9,158 nt of DNA from Bacteroidota bacterium (GCA_004322375.1 SCUC01000134.1:1-9158); one strand, 5' to 3'; shown: positions 1 to 7,274, counted from the stretch's first letter. Made by a program: numbers and translations. The notes: a model not told the origin generated them from the letters alone.

Positions 1-338
1 AATGTCTGGGCTTGTGCCGAAACACTCGCTGAAGCCGTTTCCCCAATCAACACCGTCGGCAAACCCATAACGATTTGTCCTCCGTGGGCGCACATATCGC
101 CCATACGCGCCGCGGGCTTGCCGCCGATAAACACTCCGGTTGAGCCAAGCGCTATGGAATCGGGCGGGCCTACGCACGTTGCCATATTGCCGAGTGTTGC
201 AGCAGGCATCCCCCCAATCAACACAGTGGGAACACCCGGAGGTAGCAAAGGACCTCCTACGTGGGGTATCGGAGGCGTGCCCGGCGTCACCATAGGGCAT
301 ACATGCATATCGCCAACCCGCGCCGCCGGCTTACCCAT
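1..338 (-). CDS. PAAR-domain spike-tip protein (partial, 5' part)
   Basis: The frame opens with ATG at 338-336 and runs off the window at base 1, giving 112 visible residues with no stop. It begins MGKPAARVGDMHVCP, then PPIPHVGGP, IGGMPAATLGNMATCVGPPD and IGGKPAARMGDMCAHGG, the three PAAR/PAAT repeats of a PAAR tip. H12, H26, C55 and H85 are good candidates for the single zinc site, with C14 and C83 nearby. The tip caps VgrG and sharpens the spike. After the usual end of the domain (VLIG, about residue 99) the frame continues into a Ser/Ala/Gln segment (ETASASVSAQAQT), so a C-terminal extension, perhaps an effector domain, may follow beyond the edge. The plus-strand open frame in the same place is a shadow. 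No clear ribosome binding site precedes it. Confidence 0.93.
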   Translation of the reverse strand, partial: MGKPAARVGDMHVCPMVTPGTPPIPHVGGPLLPPGVPTVLIGGMPAATLGNMATCVGPPDSIALGSTGVFIGGKPAARMGDMCAHGGQIVMGLPTVLIGETASASVSAQAQT

Positions 339-395
339 GGTACATTTCGATTTTTGTGTTGAGGAAAACCATGCTATTGATTCATGGACGAGATA

Positions 396-728
396 CTAAT
401 CTTCAATCCCGTGTCCTGTTATCCTGAACACGTTCCAGTTTTTGCTAAACCGGATATGGTATCCGTGGCCATTACAATGAATTGTTATGTGCGGGCGCTC
501 GTCGCCTCCATATCCGCCCGTGTGAATACCTGCAGCCACCTGCCATTCATGTTCAGCCATGATCTCAATAAGGTAATGTGATGCCCGACGCACACCGCTA
601 TTATACGCCATGCTGCACTCGACAAGCAAAGCCATCACCCATTTAACATTAACGCTTTTTGTCTCTACAAACTGACCAGCGCTATGTCCGTTTGCCTTAG
701 CCCTGCTAATTGTTTCTTTCCATGTCAT
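396..728 (-). CDS. Unassigned small protein between tssG and PAAR gene
   Basis: This is a 110-residue protein with no signal peptide or obvious membrane helix. I do not recognise the family. It has an N-terminal helical half (MTWKETISRAKANGHSAGQF, then VMALLVECSMAYNSGVRRASHYLIEIMAEHEW) and a compact beta-like C-terminus rich in histidine and glycine (ERPHITIHCNGHGYHIRFSKNWNVFRITGHG). Four histidines in a short stretch could be metal-binding or catalytic. It lies 37 nt after tssG and 57 nt before the PAAR gene, in the same direction, with no clear ribosome binding site at its ATG. Position next to VgrG/PAAR genes suggests an effector, immunity or adaptor protein, but this is context only. The reading frame is credible by amino-acid pattern, though a spurious open frame cannot be ruled out. 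Confidence 0.6.
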   Translation of the reverse strand: MTWKETISRAKANGHSAGQFVETKSVNVKWVMALLVECSMAYNSGVRRASHYLIEIMAEHEWQVAAGIHTGGYGGDERPHITIHCNGHGYHIRFSKNWNVFRITGHGIED

Positions 729-743
729 GACGATAACGTACCA

Positions 744-776
744 TAATTATTGTTGAACATCATTGTTAATTATTGT
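744..776 (-). repeat. Short direct repeat around the tssG stop
   Basis: The 10-mer ACAATAATTA occurs at 776-767 and 753-744 on the minus strand, 23 nt apart. The first copy encodes the last residues and stop of tssG; the second lies in the short gap before the 110-aa gene. A small slippage duplication or a binding site is possible; it is AT-rich and could be chance. Confidence 0.4.
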
Positions 777-1659
777 CGTGTGCCTGCATTGCTTTGTATC
801 GGAGATTATCGCGTTCCCCGCCTAGGGTATCTTTTCCTATTCTTGCCCTGCCGAGAATAAAGCCGCTGATTTCAAGAATAAAGCGGATGGTTGTTTCAAA
901 ATAAAACGGTTCTGCAAGCCTGGCTAAAGAAAGAAGCTTCGGTGAAGGCTCTGCTTCTACCGCCCATCCTTTCCGTTGAAATTTCTCCAAAGTCGCTTCT
1001 GTTATCGGACCTACTTCAATAACAAGCCGGGTCGGGCGAGCCTGATAATAATTTCCCGGAGTGAAATTTTGTCCGAGGATATTCAACTCTCCCTTCAAGC
1101 CTATTCTCGTACGATACTTATCCGGTATTTCTCGAAGCTCAGGCTGAAGAAATTCCGACCCGACCTGTACTTGATAAAGCTCCGGATTCAGCGCTAACCT
1201 CTCCCGGTACATTTCTTCCCCGAACGTCTGGAGGTCAACCGAAGCAAGCGAGGCGCTTAACATCGAGCGAACCAACGTTTCTACGCCGCGAGCATGCCCC
1301 CACAGTTCGTGCCCGAATCCATAAAGCTTGAGAAAAATTTCAAGCTCCTCATCACCGAATTGTTCGATACAGGCTTTATATGATGGCGGAGTAACCCGGA
1401 ACGCAAACTCCCTGAGAAACCGGCGCAATTCTTCTTCCCGGACAAAGCTCCCCTTTACAAAACGAGGAAACGTTTGGAGAAGAGCATGCTGCATCCTCAC
1501 CGAGTTCGCTTCAGCAAGAAGTTTCAAGAGCGATTCGAGACTTAGGAAAAAATCCCGGACTCGTTTCGTCTCGTTTGAATCGCTCCGGAGCAACCCTTGA
1601 GGAAAATAGCTCAACAAGGAATCGCTTTTCGCAAGCAGTTGATTTGCCTGGATACTCAC
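766..1659 (-). CDS. tssG: T6SS baseplate subunit TssG
   Basis: This is a 297-residue protein starting with GTG. RIGLKGELNILGQNF (185-199), RLVIEVGPIT (211-220), LLSLARLAEPFYFE (242-255) and LGRARIGKDTLGG (269-281) follow the order typical of TssG, whose C-terminal half contains repeated LG / iG strands and a vGP motif before the final loop that contacts TssF and the next wedge. The N-terminal helices (1-160) are less recognisable. TssG joins TssF in baseplate wedges. Start and stop with tssF form a GTGA overlap, and a strong GGAGGAGG site sits directly before GTG, so both re-initiation and independent loading are possible. The stop (TAA, 768-766) ends the recognisable baseplate section. Confidence 0.85.
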   Translation of the reverse strand: MSIQANQLLAKSDSLLSYFPQGLLRSDSNETKRVRDFFLSLESLLKLLAEANSVRMQHALLQTFPRFVKGSFVREEELRRFLREFAFRVTPPSYKACIEQFGDEELEIFLKLYGFGHELWGHARGVETLVRSMLSASLASVDLQTFGEEMYRERLALNPELYQVQVGSEFLQPELREIPDKYRTRIGLKGELNILGQNFTPGNYYQARPTRLVIEVGPITEATLEKFQRKGWAVEAEPSPKLLSLARLAEPFYFETTIRFILEISGFILGRARIGKDTLGGERDNLRYKAMQAHDNN

Positions 1660-3224
1660 TTGTCCTCCTCCGGGATAAACTTAACTTGTAAAAAATTACC
1701 CTGAATGGTGCGTTGTTTTAAGTACCCGGTTAGTCTTTTGCGGAAATAATCTTTATCCGGGTTATTCAGCAACGCCTGTTCACGAACAGGAATTTCAATA
1801 TCAGTGTACGGAGTAAGAAAACCGAATTGAAGCTGATTGTTACTGTCGCGGTAAGGAATTCTTCCCACCGATTCACGAAACCGGATATCATCAAAATTGA
1901 TTGCCGAACGCAGCGAAGCAAAGGGAGGATACGCGGCAATGCCTCCGCGTAAATCATCTTTCGTTAACCATCTTCCGCGGCTCGCAATCATCGAACGAAA
2001 ATATTCCCATACCGCTTCTTTATTTGTTGAAACATTAACCCTCTGCGCTTCCGACAACGATTGAATAGTCCGAATGCCTTTTTCTATACCCTGTCCCATT
2101 GTGAACGGTTTTCCTTGCGGAATGCCAGTTGCCACAGGAGAAGTATCGTACATAAAATAGCTCAGCTTCACTTCGCCATGGGGAACAGGCGATAGAGAAA
2201 GAAGGATAGCATCGTTATCGCTATCAACCGTGGAGGTATATTGAAAAGGAAACAAAGGATCCAGCGCCGAAGAAGCATCAAGGTAGCGTCGTTGTTCCCC
2301 GCCTTCTTCATTGACAACACTTTTTACAATTGTCGTGTGCGTCTTTAGGCTTCCATTACGAATTGAAAACCTGAACGAGCCGCCCGTACTCTCCTTGTTA
2401 CCAAAGATCCAATCTTCATGTTCTACCATGTTCCATGCCAAAAAGCTGTTCATCTTTATTTTCTGGTCAAGTTCCGGAGCAAAGTCTCCCAAACCTTGAA
2501 ACCGAAGCTGAATGACCTCATTCCCTCCTTTGCCCGAAATAGCATTGCGAAAAAGGTGAACCGGAATGCGTAATGTTCGCGCCTCAAACGGCGTGACAAA
2601 AAAATCTTTTGCAATCCTTAACCGTGTAGGCTGTTCATCGAGCAATGGATTAACGTCTTTTTTCTCTTCATCAATGCGAGAGCCTAGCTCGTAAAGACGA
2701 CAACGAAGCCGTTCGATAAGAAACAAATTATCCGAATCTATAAAAACCGAAATTGCCGTTTCCTGAGAGCCGCCAAGATGTTTCGTTTGCAAAGGGAAAC
2801 CGAGCAGCAGGTCATTGCCGGAAGGTTCTACCGCAATATCATTATCTTTGTAAGAAGGGATGAGCCATGTAGACTGCATGGGAGCGAACGAAACCTGCCG
2901 CTCATCGCCGTTAGGAGCGCGCCCTTGAACGTCGAAATACATTCCCTGTTCAAGCTTAATCGGTCCCGTTCCGTCTCGCAGCATTCCATGAAGCACGATA
3001 TAGGCAGGTCCTGGAAACATCTGCCCGAACAAATGGCGGCAAAGGATTTCGAAAAAAGCATCGGAAATACCTGTGGTGTGACGCGCATAAACGGAAAGAA
3101 GCAGCCGATTTTGTATGTCATCCTGATAGGCATGAACTGCGTGTAAAATACTATCAAGAACAGGGTCTCTGATTTCTCCTGCATACTCTTCTTCGAAGAG
3201 GTCACGGAGTTCAACGAATGTCAT
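1656..3224 (-). CDS. tssF: T6SS baseplate subunit TssF
   Basis: This is a 522-residue protein, somewhat shorter than the 580-620 common for TssF. The N-terminal half has PGPAYIVLHG then IKLEQGMYFDV (about 71-99), like the P-A-l / G-F strands of TssF. The central part has NEVIQLRFQGLGDF (235-248) followed by MNSFLAWNMVEHED (258-271), matching the family's conserved l-f-l-G segment and asparagine-containing loop. The C-terminus has YFRSMIASRGRWLTKDDLRGGIAAYPPF (408-435), resembling the sRGR-vT-eD motif shared with phage gp6-like wedge proteins. TssF with TssG makes the wedges that surround VgrG and trigger sheath assembly in the cytoplasm. Its start overlaps the upstream gene by 14 nt with a GGGAAG ribosome site; its TGA overlaps tssG. 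Confidence 0.85.
   Translation of the reverse strand: MTFVELRDLFEEEYAGEIRDPVLDSILHAVHAYQDDIQNRLLLSVYARHTTGISDAFFEILCRHLFGQMFPGPAYIVLHGMLRDGTGPIKLEQGMYFDVQGRAPNGDERQVSFAPMQSTWLIPSYKDNDIAVEPSGNDLLLGFPLQTKHLGGSQETAISVFIDSDNLFLIERLRCRLYELGSRIDEEKKDVNPLLDEQPTRLRIAKDFFVTPFEARTLRIPVHLFRNAISGKGGNEVIQLRFQGLGDFAPELDQKIKMNSFLAWNMVEHEDWIFGNKESTGGSFRFSIRNGSLKTHTTIVKSVVNEEGGEQRRYLDASSALDPLFPFQYTSTVDSDNDAILLSLSPVPHGEVKLSYFMYDTSPVATGIPQGKPFTMGQGIEKGIRTIQSLSEAQRVNVSTNKEAVWEYFRSMIASRGRWLTKDDLRGGIAAYPPFASLRSAINFDDIRFRESVGRIPYRDSNNQLQFGFLTPYTDIEIPVREQALLNNPDKDYFRKRLTGYLKQRTIQGNFLQVKFIPEEDK
1660..1673 (-). promoter_or_regulatory. Strong ribosome binding site that fixes the GTG start of tssG
   Basis: A GGAGGAGG motif lies inside the last codons of tssF, about 4-5 nt ahead of the GTG at 1659-1657. 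It supports GTG as the tssG start in spite of the 4-nt overlap with the tssF stop codon. Confidence 0.75.
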
Positions 3225-3717
3225 AGCTATCTTCCCTGATATTCCAAGGACCTACCATTCCGCCCCCTTTAAGAACTCGTTCAAAAATAAAGAAGTATCC
3301 TCTCCGTTCGGCTCTAAACCAGATGCAATTTGCGTGGTTCTTCTCATTCAACTTCATCAAATCTTGTTCATGAAACGTTATTCCGGTCGGTTCCCTTCCC
3401 GCTTCATCGCCTAACAGGGCAACATTCTCGATCATGCCATGTCCTTCCAGCCATGTGTTAACTTCTCCAAGAACTTTTTTTTCCAATTCCCTTCGCTGCG
3501 CATCCAGCAGGATGCTCCTGAAACGGCTCGCCGTCCCCATTAGAAAAAGCCACTCCCATACTTCCTGGATGCTTGGAAAAGGCTTGTAATTAGCGTTAAT
3601 TGCACCTGAGAAAATATAAAAACGAAGTCTTTCTTGAAGCCAATCTACATCAGGGGAAGATTGGCGCAATGTCTCAACTGTCGGATCAAGGGCTAGGGGT
3701 AATTGGAACCTCGGCAT
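3211..3717 (-). CDS. Unassigned protein in the TssE slot, possible divergent gp25-like baseplate subunit
   Basis: This is a 168-residue soluble protein with no signal peptide or membrane segment. It lies between vgrG (5-nt gap) and tssF (14-nt overlap), the place where T6SS and phage-like loci often keep the gp25-like wedge protein TssE. A loose resemblance to gp25/TssE can be traced: an N-terminal helix WLQERLRFYIFSGAINANYKPF (about 26-47), a WEWLF segment, and a helix ELEKKVLGEVNTWLE followed by a strand (IENVALL), like the conserved helix-then-EPRL region. The diagnostic EPR arginine is not present, so the match is by layout. Its C-terminus (WFRAERRGYFFIFERVLKGGG) is not something I recognise. 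A VgrG-associated adaptor is an alternative. No clear ribosome binding site is seen, so it is probably coupled to vgrG. Confidence 0.8.
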   Translation of the reverse strand: MPRFQLPLALDPTVETLRQSSPDVDWLQERLRFYIFSGAINANYKPFPSIQEVWEWLFLMGTASRFRSILLDAQRRELEKKVLGEVNTWLEGHGMIENVALLGDEAGREPTGITFHEQDLMKLNEKNHANCIWFRAERRGYFFIFERVLKGGGMVGPWNIREDSYDIR

Positions 3718-3722
3718 AGGTT

Positions 3723-5567
3723 TTAATTAATTTGCACTAACGCGCCTTTAACAATATTCACCGCGGCGGCTGACGATTCAACCTTTGTTGATTTTATGGA
3801 TAACGCTGTTCCTGCGCTGAAATCGGCATTCATCCCGGCTTCTTCTTTCAAATTTTTACCTGCCTTAACATTTATATCCATCGAAACGCTTTCTTCCATT
3901 TTTCCACCCACAGTAAGCTTTAAGTCCTTCCCGACTTTGCTTGTCTGGTTTTCACCTATTGATTCTTTTAGGTTCTTGCTCGCTGTTATATCAATATCTT
4001 TCGCCGACATCTCGATTTTTTCATCCGCTGTGATTTGAATGATTTTTGAGTGAACGACAATTGTTCCATCTACTGATTCGACTGTAATTTTCGGCTGTTT
4101 CAGCTCGAGCCGAATAAGATTCTTATTATCCCTCATCGAAACTACGATTTCTTCAGAACCTTGCTTATCGAGAACCCGAATCGTTGATTCTTGGGGAGTA
4201 CGTGCGATAAGGACTTCTTCCGTTCCATTCTCCGTGACGAAATCGGGCTTATGCTCGCTATGATATATCGCCCCTAGAATGATAGGAAGCGATGGGTCGC
4301 CATTTTCGCAAGCGACGAGAACATGGTCTTTTACGCGCGGGATGTAATGCGTTCCGTACGATTTTCCCCCATCCGTTTTTCCTGCTCCGGCGTGGGCAAT
4401 GCGAGCCCACGCAAACGCGCTTCCATCGGTATCCCATAAGTATTGAATTTGCACTCTGCCCAATTTTTCTTTGTCTTTATTATCAACTACTACTGCCGGT
4501 TGGAGTAACCCCATGTAATGACGCTCATCAATCTCTCGGGGAACGAGAGTCGCTCCGTCGGCGACAGCTTCAAAAGAAGCCTGGTACACATTCGAGTCAA
4601 ATTCTGCCGAAAGCGAAGTAACGACAAAAGGTTTTTTCAATAAGGCATGTTCCGCGCAAGTTATTGCTGTGCCGATGGCAACGGAAGGGTGGCTTGTAAC
4701 TCCCGATAACCGAACGTGCGCGCCCGCTCGCAAGGCTTGCTGGTTTTTAATAAATTGCTCAAAATCTTTTTTTACAACTACCGGTTCATTATACACTTGC
4801 TCAATTACTTCCCCGTACGTTTTCGATGAGCTATTATAAACTTTTGAAGCAGAGGGATGGGAAGGCAATGTGGCTTTTCCCGATTCGACAATATTTTCGC
4901 CCGGTTCCGTATGCTTGACAAAATCGTACGGTACGCCACGCCATTTTGTATTTTCCAGCGCACAGGTTATGTAAACATCTTTCAAATGTTCCAGACCGAC
5001 GCTAACCGATTCTTTCCCTCCCAGCTTGTTGGTGTAAACGAATTTCTCGCCGTTATGGTAAAACGTGCACCCATCGTACCTTGCCAGACGTTTCAGCACA
5101 TTACGATTGGATTCATCGTACTGGTGAAAAAATTTGAACTTCAAGCTTGAGGAAGGGGCGTCGAGCAGAGGTCCGTTCATCCCGCAGCCCTGAACAATTT
5201 CCGTAACGATATCGTGCGCTTTCATATCCACAAACGACTTATGGTTTCTCCCCATCCCAAGAATATGGTCTTCTGATAACGCTTGTACTCGAAGAGAGGT
5301 CGGGGAAAGTGAAAGCGATGTAACTGTCCCTTGGTATTGCTTTTTTACATCCGTTTCTACCCTGTCGCTAAAGCCGACAACAAGGCTTTCACCAAGCCAC
5401 GAAGAAGAAGCTGTGTTGAAGACATCCTCGCATTCATGTTCATTGAAGCTGAACTCGACGGTAATCGAAGTGGGTTCACACAGGTTCTGCTTAAGGCTTG
5501 CTTTTCTGAAAAAAAGCTTCGGGGATTTTCCCCCGATAGTTACGGCAACAATTACATCGCTTGTCAT
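3723..5567 (-). CDS. vgrG: VgrG spike protein (TssI)
   Basis: This is a 614-residue protein with the classic three-part layout. Residues 1-345 form the gp27-like base (for example SFVDMKAHDIVTEIVQGCG and HQYDESNRNVLKRLARYDG, typical of VgrG/gp27). Residues about 350-436 are the gp5 OB-fold (KLGRVQIQYLW, then YGTHYIPRVKDHVLVACENGDPSLPIILGAIYH, matching the FIPRxGxxVLVxFxxGDPxxPIxxGxxY pattern). Residues about 455-614 form a beta-helical needle with short valine/isoleucine repeats; KNLKE recurs at 531 and 571. It ends in VNIVKGALVQIN with no effector domain. The trimer caps the Hcp tube and carries the PAAR tip. No clear ribosome binding site precedes ATG, 24 nt after the tssC stop in the same frame. 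Confidence 0.93.
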   Translation of the reverse strand: MTSDVIVAVTIGGKSPKLFFRKASLKQNLCEPTSITVEFSFNEHECEDVFNTASSSWLGESLVVGFSDRVETDVKKQYQGTVTSLSLSPTSLRVQALSEDHILGMGRNHKSFVDMKAHDIVTEIVQGCGMNGPLLDAPSSSLKFKFFHQYDESNRNVLKRLARYDGCTFYHNGEKFVYTNKLGGKESVSVGLEHLKDVYITCALENTKWRGVPYDFVKHTEPGENIVESGKATLPSHPSASKVYNSSSKTYGEVIEQVYNEPVVVKKDFEQFIKNQQALRAGAHVRLSGVTSHPSVAIGTAITCAEHALLKKPFVVTSLSAEFDSNVYQASFEAVADGATLVPREIDERHYMGLLQPAVVVDNKDKEKLGRVQIQYLWDTDGSAFAWARIAHAGAGKTDGGKSYGTHYIPRVKDHVLVACENGDPSLPIILGAIYHSEHKPDFVTENGTEEVLIARTPQESTIRVLDKQGSEEIVVSMRDNKNLIRLELKQPKITVESVDGTIVVHSKIIQITADEKIEMSAKDIDITASKNLKESIGENQTSKVGKDLKLTVGGKMEESVSMDINVKAGKNLKEEAGMNADFSAGTALSIKSTKVESSAAAVNIVKGALVQIN

Positions 5568-5591
5568 ACGTTGCGCTTCATCAATAGATGA

Positions 5592-7022
5592 TTATTTCTT
5601 GCCTTCTTTCCAGAACTGAGAATCGGAAGTAACAAGATACATATTGAGCTGACGCAATGCGTTCTTATACTTCACCTTAATCTTGATATCTATCGCTTGA
5701 TTGTTTAAAGACCCATCGGGGTTTGTCACAGTTTCTACTGCCATAACCTGCCCTTCTTCTAGCATCTTACCGGTTCCGGTATTTGCCATGAGAAACCTGT
5801 TGATTGCGCTACGAATATCATCCCTTGCTTTCTGCTCATTGGGAATAAATGTCCTCCCGTTCAGGAAATGAAGCACAACTTTTGCGACATATTCATCGCA
5901 GCGTTTCACCGTGTATTGGTCCATCCCCTGGTCTTCAGGGCTGCTAGAAGCGTAGAGCGTATCAACCCCCCAGAAGACTATACCTTCATACAATGCAAGA
6001 GGGATTAACGCTTTATTAAATTTCATCTCCTGCCCGCCGCGAACGTTCCATTTCATTTCTAAGGGTGAACCGTCCGGGGTTGGAAGCAAAACCTTAAATT
6101 CCTTATTGGCTTGCGCTACGTGAATTCCTTTAGTAACGTCCCCCTTATATACCTTGCCGCCGAATATACCCGTCGGACTGATGAACAAATCTCCCAAGCC
6201 GCCTTCGTACCGATTGGCTCTACGGATGCGCAGCGGGTTGGCAATAACAGAGACGTGCTGTTTCACGGGGTCAGTTGATTTAAGGTCTTGCAAATCGCCA
6301 CCTACGTCAAACCACTCGTGTGCCTTTTTAATATCAACCTCAGGGAACCCGCAAAAGAAATGCGCCATGCATTGCTGGGCAAGCTCTCCATACTTTGATA
6401 CCCTCGCCTCGTTTCCGGGCCACTCCGGAGCCACTATCAAGCCGGTCAGGTTCCTCATATCGAAATTATCCCGGTGAGGCAGCCTGCTCGCTAAACCTGT
6501 TTCAGGGTTCATCAGTTCGTCAAAATTTTTATCCGCAGAAGCATTAACGATGGAAACATACGCCACCGGCTCGCCCTGGTTAAGCCGCGCTTCATAGAAG
6601 AAGGCATCTAGCTCGCGATACGTTTTTTCAAGAACGCGTTGCTTTGTAAAAACAGCAGCCATGTTTTCCTGAAACACTTTACCGACCTGTTCCCTGCGTT
6701 CTTTCGTTCTCTGCCGCAGGGTTGCCAGGTCTTGCGCGCCTTCAATCATCTCCTTGAAGAGTTTCAGTCTCTGGAGATACGCGTAACCGGCATTAATATC
6801 CTCTTTCGATTTGGTAATTTTCAAAACTTTCTTCGCGTTCTCTTTCGCCATCTGCTCGTTTTCCCGCGGCATATCTTTCGCCGATGAAAAAATCCTGATT
6901 GCAGTTCCTTCCGGCAGCAACGCGCCGGTTTTGGGAGGAAAAAGCGTCGCAAGCTCTGCGGTCTTTAATGAAGCGACGCTTGTCGCTTCACGAACTTGGG
7001 TTTGTTGTTGTTCTTCTGGCAT
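5592..7022 (-). CDS. tssC: T6SS large sheath subunit, TssC/VipB-like
   Basis: This is a 476-residue protein. Residues about 60-140 are helical and charged; LEKTYRELDAFFYEA (131-145) followed by VAYVSIVNASADKNFDELM resembles the TssC block LE-xWRxL followed by a beta strand and NVSKxxL-D. FDVGGDLQDLK (238-248) resembles the NLxDLK segment of VipB. In the C-terminal half SPTGIFGGKVYKGDVTKGIHVA (282-303) and the region from GIVFWGVDTL to FIPNEQKARDDI (347-403) look like the PSG-G-D-G-A and G-WG-RTL / F-PN signatures of myophage tail sheaths. The last strand (about 443-463, IDIKIKVKYKNALRQLNMYL) fits the sheath core and linker strand. It polymerises with TssB around the Hcp tube and contracts to fire it. 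AAAGGAA supports the start. The sheath call is firm; the TssC name rests on the N-terminal matches and context. Confidence 0.8.
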   Translation of the reverse strand: MPEEQQQTQVREATSVASLKTAELATLFPPKTGALLPEGTAIRIFSSAKDMPRENEQMAKENAKKVLKITKSKEDINAGYAYLQRLKLFKEMIEGAQDLATLRQRTKERREQVGKVFQENMAAVFTKQRVLEKTYRELDAFFYEARLNQGEPVAYVSIVNASADKNFDELMNPETGLASRLPHRDNFDMRNLTGLIVAPEWPGNEARVSKYGELAQQCMAHFFCGFPEVDIKKAHEWFDVGGDLQDLKSTDPVKQHVSVIANPLRIRRANRYEGGLGDLFISPTGIFGGKVYKGDVTKGIHVAQANKEFKVLLPTPDGSPLEMKWNVRGGQEMKFNKALIPLALYEGIVFWGVDTLYASSSPEDQGMDQYTVKRCDEYVAKVVLHFLNGRTFIPNEQKARDDIRSAINRFLMANTGTGKMLEEGQVMAVETVTNPDGSLNNQAIDIKIKVKYKNALRQLNMYLVTSDSQFWKEGKK

Positions 7023-7139
7023 AGTAAAATTCCTTTGAAAATATTAATGGTTAAGTTTTTTCATTCGCTTCACGGGTTACTTACGAGCTGAAGTTATGCA
7101 ATATCCTTTCCTGTTCTTAGGAATTGAGGCTCATTGAGC
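7023..7139 (-). other. tssC leader, no clear promoter seen
   Basis: This 117-nt stretch lies between the inverted repeat and the tssC start. It is AT-rich near the gene and contains an AAAGGAA ribosome binding site (7036-7030) placed 7 nt before ATG. I looked for spaced -35/-10 hexamers on the minus strand and found only weak candidates, and no riboswitch-like fold. If the hairpin at 7299-7337 terminates, a promoter for tssC onward must lie in this stretch or inside the repeat. Confidence 0.4.
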
Positions 7140-7274
7140 GAACTCATGGAGCCGTCTCAAAAGTTACGCTGCCCTGTAGTAGCGGGTCACCAGACCCGCA
7201 GAATGAAACAAAATAAGGCGCCGATTTGGTAATCGGCTACTACAGCTAACCTTTTGAGACAGTCCCTTGAGTTC
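7140..7274. repeat. Composite inverted repeat (MITE-like) in the hcp-tssC interval
   Basis: The two ends are inverted copies. The left arm has GAACTCA (7140-7146), then a short mismatched stretch, then GTCTCAAAAG (7154-7163) and a TTA-GCTG-TAGTAGC continuation to 7183. The right arm, read on the opposite strand, has GAACTCA (7274-7268), GTCTCAAAAG (7260-7251), then GTTAGCTG and TAGTAGC to 7236. The total span is 135 bp with no coding capacity. Size and structure suggest a miniature mobile element or a large repeat unit. No clear target-site duplication was found, and no transposase is visible in the window. Confidence 0.7.
7176..7243. repeat. REP doublet (REPIN/BIME-like): two inverted GTAG-hairpin units
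   Basis: Unit A on the plus strand (7176-7199) is GTAGTA followed by a 7-bp stem GCGGGTC, loop ACCA and GACCCGC. Unit B on the minus strand (7243-7220) is GTAGTA followed by stem GCCGATT, loop ACCA and AATCGGC. The GTAG foot, the GC stem base and the ACCA loop are identical. Three of the seven stem pairs differ between units, and all three changes are matched on the other arm. A 20-nt A-rich spacer separates them. A GTAG tetranucleotide beside a hairpin, arranged as inverted pairs, is the hallmark of REP sequences handled by RAYT (TnpA-REP) transposases; that assignment is by structure only. Confidence 0.65.

Noticed and set aside
339..395. Small inverted repeat CCATG / CATGG ahead of the PAAR gene as an operator
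   Set aside because: The arms are only 5 bp and the spacing is not distinctive; such a match is common by chance.
118..399. Plus-strand open frame of 93 codons rich in Gly/Pro
   Set aside because: It is the opposite strand of the PAAR gene, whose minus-strand protein shows repeated PAAR motifs; the Gly/Pro composition is a mirror effect.
3723..5567. C-terminal effector domain on VgrG
   Set aside because: The protein ends with the usual beta-helical needle repeats and a short INxx-type terminus; there is no extra domain.
7176..7243. CRISPR-like repeat-spacer pattern
   Set aside because: There are only two units in opposite orientation with different stems; a CRISPR array needs several direct repeats with regular spacers.
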